From: Mastigocoleus testarum BC008
Lineage (GTDB): Bacteria > Cyanobacteriota > Cyanobacteriia > Cyanobacteriales > Nostocaceae
Assembly: GCF_001456025.1 (NCBI RefSeq)
Contig: NZ_LMTZ01000002.1
Location: 124,001 to 188,000, forward strand
Direction: 5' to 3'
DNA: 64,000 nt
Positions 28,008 to 37,423 of the stretch are shown here, in pieces. The notes beneath the pieces are model-generated. The model did not search any database and was not told where the DNA came from. It saw only the letters and a list, made by a program, of their open reading frames with translations. Made by a program: the position numbers and the translations under genes. The stretch's first letter is position 1. Every line of letters starts with the position of its first letter.

Positions 28008-28508
28008 TTAAAAGTCTTCCACAAATTGGCTTATGCGGCTAATTACAGGGTCATCCTCTTGAGGAGGAGTTTTAGGAGTAGGAGGAGCAGGTTTGACTGC
28101 TTCAGCTACCACCTTTGATTCGTTTGGACTTGGAATGGTACCGCCTTGATGAACTGATACTGCTAACTGTGCGATTTGTTGGCTGAGTTGCATCATGTGG
28201 CGTTCCATCATCTCCAATCGATTAGATTCTTTGGCAAAGAAACGTTCCTCAAGATCTGCCATTTGACGTCTCAATTCAGCAATCTGCTGTTCTATGCTCC
28301 CAACGGGAGCATTTTCTACAACTTTAGAACCAGGCTTGACAGAATCTGGGACGCATAAAGCTTGCCACAAAGCTTCTTTACAAAGGTCGCTGAATGTCTT
28401 ATCTGGATCTTCTTCCAGATACCTTTCTACAAGGTCTAACAAACTCTCATCAGCAACACCAGGGTTGAAAGTAACTGATTTAACTACTTTTTTTGACCAT
28501 TGGAACAT
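28008..28508 (-). CDS. ParR-like partner with ribbon-helix-helix-type N-terminus and coiled coil
   Basis: 166 residues. The N-terminus (VKSVTFNPGVADESLLDLVE, then a helix FSDLCKEALWQAL) has the strand-helix-helix pattern of ribbon-helix-helix DNA-binding proteins such as ParR. Residues about 70-115 form a coiled coil (IEQQIAELRRQMADLEERF), and the tail is Pro-rich. It begins five bases after the actin-like gene on the same strand, so the two are one operon. The genetic layout matches ParM-ParR plasmid segregation cassettes; DNA binding is inferred, not shown. Confidence 0.6.
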   Translation of the reverse strand: MFQWSKKVVKSVTFNPGVADESLLDLVERYLEEDPDKTFSDLCKEALWQALCVPDSVKPGSKVVENAPVGSIEQQIAELRRQMADLEERFFAKESNRLEMMERHMMQLSQQIAQLAVSVHQGGTIPSPNESKVVAEAVKPAPPTPKTPPQEDDPVISRISQFVEDF

Positions 28509-28513
28509 TAGCG

Positions 28514-29668
28514 TTAAGCCCTAGAAGAGCGGGAGGAAGAGAATTGAGCCTCTCCATAAATGAATTGTCCTAAAGCATTTGCTTGTCTGGAGGGCGCAGC
28601 TAAGTGAGCATTAATTTGTGCTTCTTTGAGCAGACGCTGTACGTCTTCCCAAAAGAACTCGCCGCCACCACCAGTTAAAATTACATCTGTAACACGTTCT
28701 GGCAGCCATGCTAACACACGGCTACAAATTTCACGAGAAAACATTTCTCTCAAATTCGGTAGGAAATCATCCAGGTTTGTAGGTTTGCTAGCACCTCTAG
28801 GACGATATAAACGTTCGCCTTTAGGCTTATTTACGGCTGAGATTAAAGATAAGGACTGACTGTCAGCTCCTTCTATTTCTTTGGCAACTAGTTCGTAAAA
28901 TTTATTCATTCCGAAGTCTTCGCTCTTGGAAGCACCTCTTGCAAAGCGGAAATTATCTATCATTAAACAGTCGGTTGTTTGATGCCCGATATCTACAATT
29001 GCGACAGAAACTTTAGTAAAGTCAGGAGTAGCTGCTCCTTTCTTGGGTTGGGCTTCACACCACAAAAGGCTACCGTAGCCCTCCGGCATAATCCAAACCT
29101 TATTGACATTTAACTTGACTTCTTCCCCACGAAAGTTCATCACATGAGGTCCGCTAACTTGGGATATCAACTGTGATTTTTCTTTTTCAAACTGCTCTTG
29201 GGAATGATAAGGAATACTTAAAACAATTGAGATGTCGTCTTTAAGTTTAAAATAACCAGCACATGCTAATACTTTGATCAACGCATCTTCAACTTTGGAT
29301 TGACCTACTCCTAAATTCGCTCCAAAGTCAGCTGCTAGTTGACCGACGGCGTATCCATCTCCTTGATACTCCAACCATAAATCCATTAGCGGATCGGTCG
29401 CACGGGCTTCGAATACTCCACCTCGGACCTGCTCCATAGTCATTCGTTTGACGTTAGCCGAAACGAATATAACATTACCAGGATCCCGGCTTATACAACT
29501 TTTGGTAGAAGTTCTTCCCAAATCTACACTCAGGATACCTTTTGCCAATACGGTGCCATTTGGTTTGGGTGTTGTTGTGGTTGTGTTTATGGGGGTGGAA
29601 GCCGATACTCTATTCATAGGTATGGCTGCGGCGTTCATTGGGGTAGCTGCTGAAGGTTGGTCTGTCAT
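28514..29668 (-). CDS. Actin-like ATPase of the ParM/StbA type
   Basis: 384 residues. A Thr/Pro-rich N-terminal extension (1-40) precedes an actin-like ATPase domain with phosphate-1 motif LSVDLGRTSTK (about 46-56), phosphate-2 motif VAIVDIGHQTTD, and adenosine motif VILTGGGGEFF. Such proteins form ATP-dependent filaments that move DNA or organise cell components. Homologs of this form occur on cyanobacterial chromosomes. It is the first gene of a two-gene operon with the ParR-like gene; AGGAA stands just before its ATG. No replication gene is nearby. Confidence 0.75.
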   Translation of the reverse strand: MTDQPSAATPMNAAAIPMNRVSASTPINTTTTTPKPNGTVLAKGILSVDLGRTSTKSCISRDPGNVIFVSANVKRMTMEQVRGGVFEARATDPLMDLWLEYQGDGYAVGQLAADFGANLGVGQSKVEDALIKVLACAGYFKLKDDISIVLSIPYHSQEQFEKEKSQLISQVSGPHVMNFRGEEVKLNVNKVWIMPEGYGSLLWCEAQPKKGAATPDFTKVSVAIVDIGHQTTDCLMIDNFRFARGASKSEDFGMNKFYELVAKEIEGADSQSLSLISAVNKPKGERLYRPRGASKPTNLDDFLPNLREMFSREICSRVLAWLPERVTDVILTGGGGEFFWEDVQRLLKEAQINAHLAAPSRQANALGQFIYGEAQFSSSRSSRA

Positions 29669-30249
29669 GAAAATTCCTAGTTTCTACTAAAGCTCTAACA
29701 AGTTATCATGCTCATCTTACAAAATGCGGGCATCTGAAATAATTGGCAGCGTTAAATATTGCTACAAATTAAGACAAAATTACGGAGTTTATGAACATCA
29801 TCAAACCCGCTAGATGCCTGAATTACTGTTATGTTGCCACCAAACGACTAATTCCATACTTGATAATGGTATTTTTTTAGACAAATTTATGAATGTCTAT
29901 TTTTATTTGGCAGCGGTATTGGCTATGTTTCTGTTCTTTTGGTAGATTTAATCACCCTGGAGATGATACAAGTGTTCTTAGTCCCAAGTCCTAAATTCTA
30001 AAAAAATTTGACCTTGGAGCTTAAAATTTATCAATAAGTTACCAGCTTATTGTTAAACAATTGATGAGTATATTAGCAAATCTACTCATCAATTGTCATA
30101 ATTTCTTGTATCAAATATTAATAAAAATACGTATTATTCCTAATACTAAAGAAAATCAGACCGTAGATCGTACAATCTAATCAATAGTATTCTTTTATCG
30201 TTAATTGTCATATTTGTCAGCCCTAGTTAGTAACAATTATTTGCTTAAA
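29669..30249. other. Spacer upstream of the ParM-like gene
   Basis: About 580 bp. I see no iteron array such as a parC site. Two TTGGCAGCG words occur (near 29744 and 29908). A 14-bp perfect hairpin is listed separately. Confidence 0.45.
30057..30096. repeat. Perfect 14-bp inverted repeat, 12-base loop
   Basis: ACAATTGATGAGTA (30057-30070) and TACTCATCAATTGT (30083-30096). A strong cruciform or RNA hairpin, without a T-run on either side, between the actin-like gene and the oxidoreductase gene. Confidence 0.55.
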
Positions 30250-30280
30250 CAAACAAAAGGAGGAATTGACAAAGCCTCCT
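30250..30280 (-). terminator. Rho-independent terminator of the Gfo/Idh gene
   Basis: On the minus strand AGGAGG, an 11-base loop and CCTCCT are followed by TTTTGTTTGTTT, about 40 bp past the stop of the oxidoreductase gene. Confidence 0.6.
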
Positions 30281-30316
30281 CCCTTTGATATGTAGTCGAG
30301 AAATAGTTTGAAACTT

Positions 30317-31399
30317 TTATACTGTAGGTGTCAAAGACTGTGCGGTCGTCTCAGACTGCCAATCTAATGGGTTCAAAACTTTATCTTCTAATGCCATTTG
30401 TTCGATTAAGCTTGCTAGCCGCAGGGCTTTAAGTGCTTGTTTACCACCAACTGATGGTTGATTACCACCACGTACGCAGTTAACAAAATGTTCTAATTCA
30501 GCTCGTAACGGTTCAATGTTGCTGGTGTAGACTTTTTCGATCACACCATCTTGCTTGTATAACATTTGCCGAGAATCATTTGTCCTATTACCGCTAATAT
30601 GCCGATGAATCAGAATTTCGTTTTGCAGGAAATCAGCTTCGGTAAATGAGTTCTTGCAATGGGCAACAATGCGTCTAATCTTACGGTGAGTTATTTTACT
30701 GGCGGTTAATGTTGCTACAATACCATTGGCAAATCCCAAGGTGGCAGTAACATAATCGAGAAAACGATTCTCAGGAGAACGATTACCGCTAGCTGTAAGT
30801 TTGACAACTTGGGAACCAGCTACTTCTAATAAAAGATCGATGTCATGGATCATTAAATCCAGAACCACAGAGACATCGTTTGCTCGATGAGAATAAGGAC
30901 TCATCCGGTGAGCTTCAAGGGCTAATATTCTTTCTGTTTTGAGTACTTTGCTTAATTCTTGAAATGCAGGGTTAAAACGTTCAATATGACCTACTTGTAA
31001 TATGCATTGTGATTCCGCAGCAGCATTAACCAATGACTCTGCTTCAGAAATGCTAGCAGCAATTGGTTTTTCTAACAAAACATGAACTCCTGATAAAAGG
31101 CAGTTCATGCCTACAGCGTAGTGTAAACGTGTCGGAACAGCAATACAAACTGCATCAACTAAAGGTAAGAGTTCTGTGTAATCCTCAAAAAAACGTACCT
31201 TATATTTACTAGCCGTTTCCAATCCTCGCTCAACATCAATGTCTGCTACACCTACGAGTTCAACATCTTTCATTAAACTCATAACACGAGCATGATTTTG
31301 TCCCATGTTACCCACCCCGATCGTGCCGATACGGATCGGTCGTGGCTGTTGGCGCTGTGTATGGGAATTCTGTTCTGACACACAGTTGCTCTCTTGCAC
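30317..31399 (-). CDS. Gfo/Idh/MocA-family NAD(P)-dependent oxidoreductase
   Basis: About 360 residues. The N-terminal Rossmann fold has IGTIGVGNMGQNHARV, the GxGxxG nucleotide loop, followed by the catalytic-region motif LLEKPIAAS. The C-terminal domain is the alpha/beta sheet of this family. The substrate, usually a sugar or cyclitol, cannot be read. I choose GTG at 31399, because GAGGAG stands ten bases upstream; a TTG at 31417 is the longest frame. Monocistronic, with a terminator downstream. Confidence 0.85.
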   Translation of the reverse strand: MQESNCVSEQNSHTQRQQPRPIRIGTIGVGNMGQNHARVMSLMKDVELVGVADIDVERGLETASKYKVRFFEDYTELLPLVDAVCIAVPTRLHYAVGMNCLLSGVHVLLEKPIAASISEAESLVNAAAESQCILQVGHIERFNPAFQELSKVLKTERILALEAHRMSPYSHRANDVSVVLDLMIHDIDLLLEVAGSQVVKLTASGNRSPENRFLDYVTATLGFANGIVATLTASKITHRKIRRIVAHCKNSFTEADFLQNEILIHRHISGNRTNDSRQMLYKQDGVIEKVYTSNIEPLRAELEHFVNCVRGGNQPSVGGKQALKALRLASLIEQMALEDKVLNPLDWQSETTAQSLTPTV

Positions 31400-32103
31400 T
31401 ATTGTTAATCTCCTCAACCACCAAATTTAGAGACGCTACAGTCTTTGGCGTTCAGATTTAAACACCAGTTTTGACCCGTCTAAAACCATCCAGATGGTAA
31501 CATGGAGGTTCTATTTATGAAGAATTTCAAAGTTTACTGTGAGTTCCCGGCACTTGAGATTGTTTTGTTTGTTTGATGAATATGAGGTAATTCTTGTATG
31601 GGATAGAACAAAATAACGTACTTGCTCTACTCAAATTTTTCACTCAAATTTTTATGCAATCAGTAAAACAAGTCCTTTGAACATCTAAAATTAATGGGGT
31701 TTAGGGATCGATTACCAACTGAAATTGAGACAAGTAAATAAAAAGTAAATAAAAATTATTGTTATGGTTTTTTTATGGTGTATTGCTGAAACCATAACGA
31801 TCCCAAAAGTAGCAACTAAAATTCTATTACACAAATAAAAACATAAATAAAAATATAAATAATAAACAATAATTTCCGTTGAACATGAAATTAATTCTGT
31901 AAACTACTTAACTTAATTTTGTTGATTTTTAGGATCGTTTTTTCATCAAGACTCCCTGACATAACACTTGGCATAAAATTTTGAATGAATTTAAATGACT
32001 TAAATTAGCTACTGCAAAAATATTCTGATATCTAACTGCTTCGCTGCAAGTTTTTTGGAAAAGCATAACGTTTGTTTTGGTTAGTTCTTGATGGAAAATT
32101 TAA
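31400..32103. other. AT-rich spacer between divergent genes
   Basis: About 700 bp. Simple AAATAAA-type repeats at 31736-31760 and 31832-31875. I looked for a preQ1 riboswitch before queC and did not see one. Confidence 0.45.
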
Positions 32104-32790
32104 ATGAAAGCTGTAATTTTGTTATCTGGCGGATTAGATTCGTCTACGGTTTTATATCAAGCACACTCTGATGGTTATGAATGCTATGCAATTTCATTTG
32201 ATTATCAGCAACGCCATCGTCGGGAGCTAAAATCGGCGCGGTTGGTTGCGCAATCAGCAGGTGTGGTACAACATCAAGTTGTTAATTTCGACCTGAGACA
32301 ATGGGGTGGTTCGGCGCTGACAGATAATTCATTAGAATTACCCCGCGATCGCGACATTATCCAAATGTCCCAGAATATTCCAATTACCTACGTTCCCGCT
32401 CGCAATACAATTTTTCTCAGTTTTGCTTTGGCGTACGCAGAAACTATTGACGCCAAGCGGGTTTATATTGGCGTTAATGCCTTGGATTATTCTGGATATC
32501 CTGATTGTCGCCCTGATTATATTCAAGGGATGCAAGAGGTGTTTCGCTTGGGAACAAAGCAAGGAAGGGAAGGACAACCAATTAAGATTGTCACACCCCT
32601 GATTGATTTGAAAAAAACTGAAATTATCCAGTTAGGTAATAAATTAGGAGTACCTTGGGAGCTTACTTGGTCTTGCTATGCGGGGGAAGAGATATCCTGT
32701 GGTGTTTGCGATTCTTGTCTCCTAAGACTTAAAGCTTTTACCGAATTAGGGCTTAGAGACCCGATACCTTACAGGGGTAATGGGAGGTAA
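32104..32790 (+). CDS. queC: 7-cyano-7-deazaguanine synthase QueC
   Basis: 228 residues, full length. Converts 7-carboxy-7-deazaguanine to preQ0 with ATP and ammonia, in the queuosine pathway. PP-loop SGGLDSST (8-15), the conserved PARNTIFLS block (98-106), and a C-terminal zinc site of four Cys (191, 199, 202, 205). It is alone in this window; no other queuosine gene is nearby. Confidence 0.95.
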   Translation: MKAVILLSGGLDSSTVLYQAHSDGYECYAISFDYQQRHRRELKSARLVAQSAGVVQHQVVNFDLRQWGGSALTDNSLELPRDRDIIQMSQNIPITYVPARNTIFLSFALAYAETIDAKRVYIGVNALDYSGYPDCRPDYIQGMQEVFRLGTKQGREGQPIKIVTPLIDLKKTEIIQLGNKLGVPWELTWSCYAGEEISCGVCDSCLLRLKAFTELGLRDPIPYRGNGR

Positions 32791-32875
32791 TTGGTAATGG
32801 GTAATGGGTAATGGGTCACTACAATTGGTAAATCCCAATCCCCAATCCCCAGTCCCCAATCCCCAATCCCCAGTT
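32791..32875. repeat. Heptanucleotide repeats between queC and the CNNM gene
   Basis: TAATGGG units followed by CCCCAAT units, typical STRRs, fill the 85-bp convergent spacer. Confidence 0.75.
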
Positions 32876-34255
32876 CTAAGCATCAGATGTTTGTTTCTGG
32901 ACAACTTTCGCTCCGTTTAAACGGCGTAATTGGATTTGATGGAGGCGCGGTCCCACAACCGAAACAACGGTAAATTCCAAATTGTAGTAGGTAAATACTT
33001 CTCCAAAAGAAGGAATTTTTTGCAAATTGTACAGAATGAAGCCACCCAAGGTTTGATATTCCTTGGTCAGAGGTAAATTGATATCCAAAACTTCGTTCAA
33101 GTCTTCCAAGTTGATTTGAGCTTGAACTAAAAATGTTTGTTCATCTAAAATCTGGATCAGCAATTTGTCGTTCTCTTCTGCATCTTCTGTATCGCCAATA
33201 ATCTGAGCGATCACATCTTCGATTGTTACTAGTCCTACAGTTCCACCAAATTCGTCCACCACCATTACCATTGTTGGCTTATCTTGCTGCATCATTGGTA
33301 ACAGTTCGTTCAAAGGAGTTCGCTCTGGAACAAATCTCACCTGACGCATCCAAGACTGAATTGGCGCATTCAAGTCAATATTTTCCGAAGCTAGAGCTTT
33401 GGTTAAGTCTTTAAAGTAAATAATGCCCCGAATATCATCCAAAGATTCGCCAATAACTGGATAGCACGAATAATCTGTAGCAGCCATTTCTTTGAGACAG
33501 GTTTGAATCGTAGCATTTTTGGGTATGGTAGTGATTCTGTTGCGGGGAACCATAATCGCTTCAGCTGTCACTTCCCCAAATTCAAATACTTTTTTGAGTA
33601 ATTCCCGTTCCTTTGCTTCTAACCCTGTCGATTCCCGTTCGGTGGAGATAATTAACTGTAATTCTTCTGGGGTTACAGGAGTTCTCCAACTCAAACCGGT
33701 GTATTCTACGCCAAATAAGCGTAGCAACCAACGAGTGGAATGGTTCAAAATCCAAATAAAAGGACTAAAAAACCGAACAATAGCTCTAACTAATGGACCT
33801 AAAAATCGTGCTAATTTTTCTGAATAAAGTATTGCTACTGACTTAGGACATAATTCTCCCAAGACAATTTGTAAATAAGCAATTAAAAAAAATGCAATGG
33901 GTATTGATACTGAATGAGCCACTACAGGACTCATAATCTGCGGTAAAGGTAAAGATTGAAGCCACGTATTAATCAAAATCGCAATAGTACCTTCCCCAAT
34001 CCATCCTAGGGCAAGACTAGATAAGGTAATACCCAACTGGGTCGTAGATAGTAATCTGTCAATGCTACGTTGTAATACTTCAACAGCGATTGCTTGAATG
34101 TCACCAGCTTTAACTAACTGATGAATGCGCGATCGCCTTACTGTTACGATGGAAAACTCTGCTGTTACAAAAAAAGCGTTGATAATAATCAGTAGGATTA
34201 CTGATAATAATCTCAGCCCGATATCCGTCCAATAAAATGTAGGAGAAGCACTCAC
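32876..34255 (-). CDS. Hemolysin-family membrane protein (CNNM, CBS pair, CorC/HlyC domain)
   Basis: 459 residues. Four hydrophobic segments in the first 200 residues (DUF21/CNNM domain) are followed by two CBS domains (about 215-345; IMVPRNRITTIPKNATIQTC and GGTVGLVTIEDVI) and a C-terminal CorC/HlyC domain (about 365-445). Members are cation (Mg2+ or Co2+) transport or efflux related; the older name hemolysin is historical. GTG start at 34255. Single gene. Confidence 0.88.
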   Translation of the reverse strand: MSASPTFYWTDIGLRLLSVILLIIINAFFVTAEFSIVTVRRSRIHQLVKAGDIQAIAVEVLQRSIDRLLSTTQLGITLSSLALGWIGEGTIAILINTWLQSLPLPQIMSPVVAHSVSIPIAFFLIAYLQIVLGELCPKSVAILYSEKLARFLGPLVRAIVRFFSPFIWILNHSTRWLLRLFGVEYTGLSWRTPVTPEELQLIISTERESTGLEAKERELLKKVFEFGEVTAEAIMVPRNRITTIPKNATIQTCLKEMAATDYSCYPVIGESLDDIRGIIYFKDLTKALASENIDLNAPIQSWMRQVRFVPERTPLNELLPMMQQDKPTMVMVVDEFGGTVGLVTIEDVIAQIIGDTEDAEENDKLLIQILDEQTFLVQAQINLEDLNEVLDINLPLTKEYQTLGGFILYNLQKIPSFGEVFTYYNLEFTVVSVVGPRLHQIQLRRLNGAKVVQKQTSDA

Positions 34256-34413
34256 TGCACTCGAACTCGCATAAAAATGACACCCCGGTGGGGAAAATAG
34301 TGTTTGGATCTGGAATGAAGGTCTATTTGATTGATTATTGCGAGAAAAGTGTTAGTTTTCCTACTCATTCACATACCCCCTTAATTCCCTATCCCCAATT
34401 TAGATTGCTTTAG

Positions 34414-35112
34414 TTATTTTTCTACCGGAATATTAGAAACTTCCAAACGCAATTTTTGTGCTGGATAATCTGTAAGAGCAAGGGAAATCTTTTTCACATT
34501 GTCTAACAAGGGGGTAGGAATATTAATGCTTCCATCATGAGCTGGTCCGTTGGCTGTTAACTCCGAAGGTAGACCTTGGGTGCTCGCACTCAATGTTCTG
34601 CCTCTGTCATCAGTTACATCTAAAAAACTATACAAAAATCGTACTGAATCATCCCCTTTATTTTGCATTCTGACTTTCAAGATTAAGTCGCCTCCAGAAT
34701 AGCGACTCGACAGTACGGATAATGTAACGTCTTCACTTTCTGCTGCGATTGGAAAGCCCTTCTGGGGCTTTTCTGGGGTTGCTTGCTCTGTCTTTTGCGT
34801 CTCTGCTTCTTTGTTGCTTTCGATATCTTCCTCATCTAATAATTTTCTAGCTTTAGTGGTTTTAGCTTTGCCTTGAACTCGCGCTTTAACAATTTTTAAT
34901 ATTTCTTCTTCCTTTAAAAAGTTTACCCCACCGTCTTGGGGATATCCGGTTTTTGGACTCGGAAATTTGCTGCTTGGACGCCCGTCAGGCGCTGATACAC
35001 CCTTAAGTGCAGAACTTCCGATAGTGAATCCCCAAAAAGCACTTACAGAACCTGCTCCCAACATCATGGATAACAAAATTAATGTTAGAAGTACAGTCGA
35101 ATTTATTCTCAT
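34414..35112 (-). CDS. Secreted or membrane-anchored hypothetical protein
   Basis: 232 residues from the ATG at 35112; a TTG three codons earlier is also in frame. N-terminal signal-like segment (VLLTLILLSMMLGAGSVSAFWGF), then a Lys/Glu-rich low-complexity part (about 70-125) and a C-terminal beta-rich domain (ESEDVTLSVLSSRYSGGDLI and so on) that looks like an Ig-type or DUF4352-like sandwich. Family not recognised. Confidence 0.6.
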   Translation of the reverse strand: MRINSTVLLTLILLSMMLGAGSVSAFWGFTIGSSALKGVSAPDGRPSSKFPSPKTGYPQDGGVNFLKEEEILKIVKARVQGKAKTTKARKLLDEEDIESNKEAETQKTEQATPEKPQKGFPIAAESEDVTLSVLSSRYSGGDLILKVRMQNKGDDSVRFLYSFLDVTDDRGRTLSASTQGLPSELTANGPAHDGSINIPTPLLDNVKKISLALTDYPAQKLRLEVSNIPVEK

Positions 35113-35121
35113 TTTTGACAA

Positions 35122-35564
35122 GCTACTTTAAAATACTCTATCTGCTGATTAAATTTTGAAGTTGTTACTTCAAACAAATGCGAAAAATGTTTATTTTTAC
35201 GGAATTTTACGGGAAGTCGGAGGGCTATAGGCTTTCCCTGGTGCTTATTTGACTAGTTTTTTATTATTCTCTAGCCAAAAAAAGATTAAAGTCGAGTACT
35301 AATAGTTTGCACTATTTCCTCAAAGATTTATGTAAAATAGACCAGACTTAAGCCAAATAAATTGATCGTATTTGATTTATTGAATTTCTTCGTTCTCCGG
35401 GCTTCCCTTGCTAGGTAAGAAATTTCTTCCAGTTTTAGAAGTTTTTGTCAAGCATTAATTTTCTGAAACATCAACTTTGTGCAACATCAAATTGAGAAAT
35501 AATCTGCTATCCTAATTTTAGGATTCCCAAAATTGTAAATATACGCTATAATTATTTTCTGAAA
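35122..35564. other. Spacer before the tRNA gene
   Basis: About 440 bp of AT-rich DNA. No riboswitch or hairpin with a clear role is seen. Confidence 0.4.
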
Positions 35565-35637
35565 CCAGGGTTGGCCGAGCGGATGAGGCAGCGAACTCAT
35601 AATTCGCCTTAGGCAGGTTCAACTCCTGCACCCTGGA
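35565..35637 (+). tRNA. tRNA with CAT anticodon, probably tRNA-Ile2
   Basis: A 73-nt cloverleaf: acceptor CCAGGGT/ACCCTGG, D arm GGCC...GGC, anticodon stem GCGAA/TTCGC with loop CTCATAA, T arm GCAGG/CCTGC with loop TTCAACT, discriminator A. No encoded CCA. The anticodon is CAT. The AACTCATAATT anticodon arm resembles plastid trnI-CAU, whose C34 is changed to lysidine by TilS, so I favour tRNA-Ile reading AUA over elongator tRNA-Met. Confidence 0.85.
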
Positions 35638-36159
35638 TTAATAAGTTTTACGTCTCAATATCTTTTTTCAAGCTCCAGCCTAAGTTCCAAATTTTTAGCT
35701 TGAGTCAAATCTTTAGCTTGAGTGTGGTATTTCAAATTCAAGTTTAAGTTTGAAATCGAAACTGAAAGTTAGTAATACCTCTATAGGTGGTGAATTTCAG
35801 GTTGTGAATTTCAGGTTGTGAATTTAGGGGAGAGTCATTCTTAGGAATTATGCTGGCAATTTCAAGTTTTTACCAAGCTTAATATTTGTCTTAATTTATT
35901 CAGATATCAAAAATACTTAATACTCAATTCCTATTTATCAAGCAATTGTTTGCATTCAATAGCAAATGCTGTTATCAAGTTCAGCACTTTTAAATAATTC
36001 ATTATTGTTCCTAAGTGCTGAAAATTCACGTACTGAAATTTTAAATATTATTTACAAGTAAGCAGCTTTTTTGCACAACTCGAAACAAGGATTTGATTTA
36101 CAAAAGTTAACTGAACTTGATATTACAGAAAAACGAATTTTCAGCAACAGCAAAATATT
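35638..36159. repeat. Spacer with 15-bp tandem repeats
   Basis: About 520 bp. GGTTGTGAATTTCA-type units occur nearly three times (35787-35828), and TTTAGCTTGAGT twice near 35695-35725. Otherwise AT-rich. Confidence 0.5.
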
Positions 36160-36672
36160 TTAAGGAGATGGTATTTCCTCAAAGCGGAATTCAGTACCTG
36201 TTTCTAACTCACTGCGCCTAAACTTCGGAGATGACAATAAAGAAGAATTATATGGATTTGGTAGGTCGGGGGTGCGGATATAGGGATCGCTACCAATTTG
36301 CTGTTGGAGCATATCTTGATAAACTTCGTTGACTAGTTCGGCGTCACGGGCGATTTCACTCTCTGGGAAGGAATTGCGGAATAGAGAACCTGGTCCTAAC
36401 AAAAAGTCAACTTGGCGTTTGAGAGAATTGTCTTGATAAAAATTAGGGTCATTTTCGAAAAAGGCCCTTTCAATGATGTCGTTGGGTGTTTCGTAGTTAC
36501 TTGTTTGTGTTTGAGCTACTACTGGACTGGATAAAACTATAGATGTAGCTAGAAGTGCGATAGGCGTAGCTGCTTGCTTGTAAACCGTACTTCTAAAAGC
36601 TTTAATTTTTAAATTCCCGTTCAAATTCAAGTTCAAATTCAAGTTCAAATTCATATTTAAATTCAAATTCAC
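36160..36672 (-). CDS. Hypothetical exported protein with Asn-Leu repeat N-terminus
   Basis: 170 residues. The first 20 residues are an alternating Asn-Leu run coded by AATTTG/AACTTG hexamers, then a basic part and a signal-like segment (ATPIALLATSIVLSSPVVAQ). The mature part has no motif I recognise (ETPNDIIERAFFENDP and so on). A GTG at 36672 with AAAGGA upstream is a possible start; an ATG lies six codons further in. The repeat could change length in steps of two codons without breaking the frame. Confidence 0.6.
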   Translation of the reverse strand: MNLNLNMNLNLNLNLNLNGNLKIKAFRSTVYKQAATPIALLATSIVLSSPVVAQTQTSNYETPNDIIERAFFENDPNFYQDNSLKRQVDFLLGPGSLFRNSFPESEIARDAELVNEVYQDMLQQQIGSDPYIRTPDLPNPYNSSLLSSPKFRRSELETGTEFRFEEIPSP

Positions 36673-36802
36673 AATTTTAGTCCTTTACGTTTGGGTTTAC
36701 TTTTGGGTTTGTTGTGTATTTGAGTGAGTATTAACTTATCCTTAATTAGAGAACTTAGATTAGTTCAATCTTTGGTTTAGCATAATTTTTTATACATCTG
36801 TA

Positions 36803-37423
36803 ATGACAAATAAGCCCCAATCCCTAGCACAATCGGACTCACAGCGATATAATACTGAGTTAAATATTTTACGTGGAGAATTGCTGGATTTATTTTCCCG
36901 ATTAGCATATCAAGAAGGAGACTTTGTTCTTTCTTCTGGGTTGCGTAGTTCTTACTACGTGAATAAAACTCAAGTGACCTTGCACCCTCAAGGTGCTTTA
37001 CTCATCGGTCAAATCATTTTCTCTATGTTACCTACCGATACTGAAGGGGTAGCAGGATTGACGTTGGGAGCAGATCCAATAGTAACAGCAGTCAGCATCA
37101 TATCAGCGCAAGAAAAACGACCCATACCAGCACTTATTATTCGCAAAGAAGCCAAGGGACATGGAACCAAAGCTTATATTGAAGGACCAAGCTTACCAGC
37201 AGGGGCAAAAATAGTAGTATTGGAGGATGTGGTCACCACCGGACAATCAGCAATGAAGGCTGTTACCAGACTTAGAGATGCAGGTTATACCGTAGAGCAA
37301 GTCATCTCGTTGGTAGACAGGTTACAAGGTGGTGCGGAGCTTTATCAGTCAGCAGGATTAAAATTTGCAGCAATATTTTCAATTACTGAAATTCAACAGC
37401 GCTTTCGGGAGTTGGGGGTATAG
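36803..37423 (+). CDS. pyrE: Orotate phosphoribosyltransferase PyrE
   Basis: 206 residues. Joins orotate to PRPP giving OMP in pyrimidine synthesis. The PRPP loop is VVLEDVVTTGQSA; the flexible loop KEAKGHGTK and the N-terminal FVLSSGLRSSYYVNK block are also clear. ATG start at 36803. Monocistronic; a spacer rich in repeats follows. Confidence 0.93.
   Translation: MTNKPQSLAQSDSQRYNTELNILRGELLDLFSRLAYQEGDFVLSSGLRSSYYVNKTQVTLHPQGALLIGQIIFSMLPTDTEGVAGLTLGADPIVTAVSIISAQEKRPIPALIIRKEAKGHGTKAYIEGPSLPAGAKIVVLEDVVTTGQSAMKAVTRLRDAGYTVEQVISLVDRLQGGAELYQSAGLKFAAIFSITEIQQRFRELGV

Noticed and set aside
31400..32103. preQ1 riboswitch before queC
   Set aside because: No aptamer-like stem with the A-rich tail is visible.
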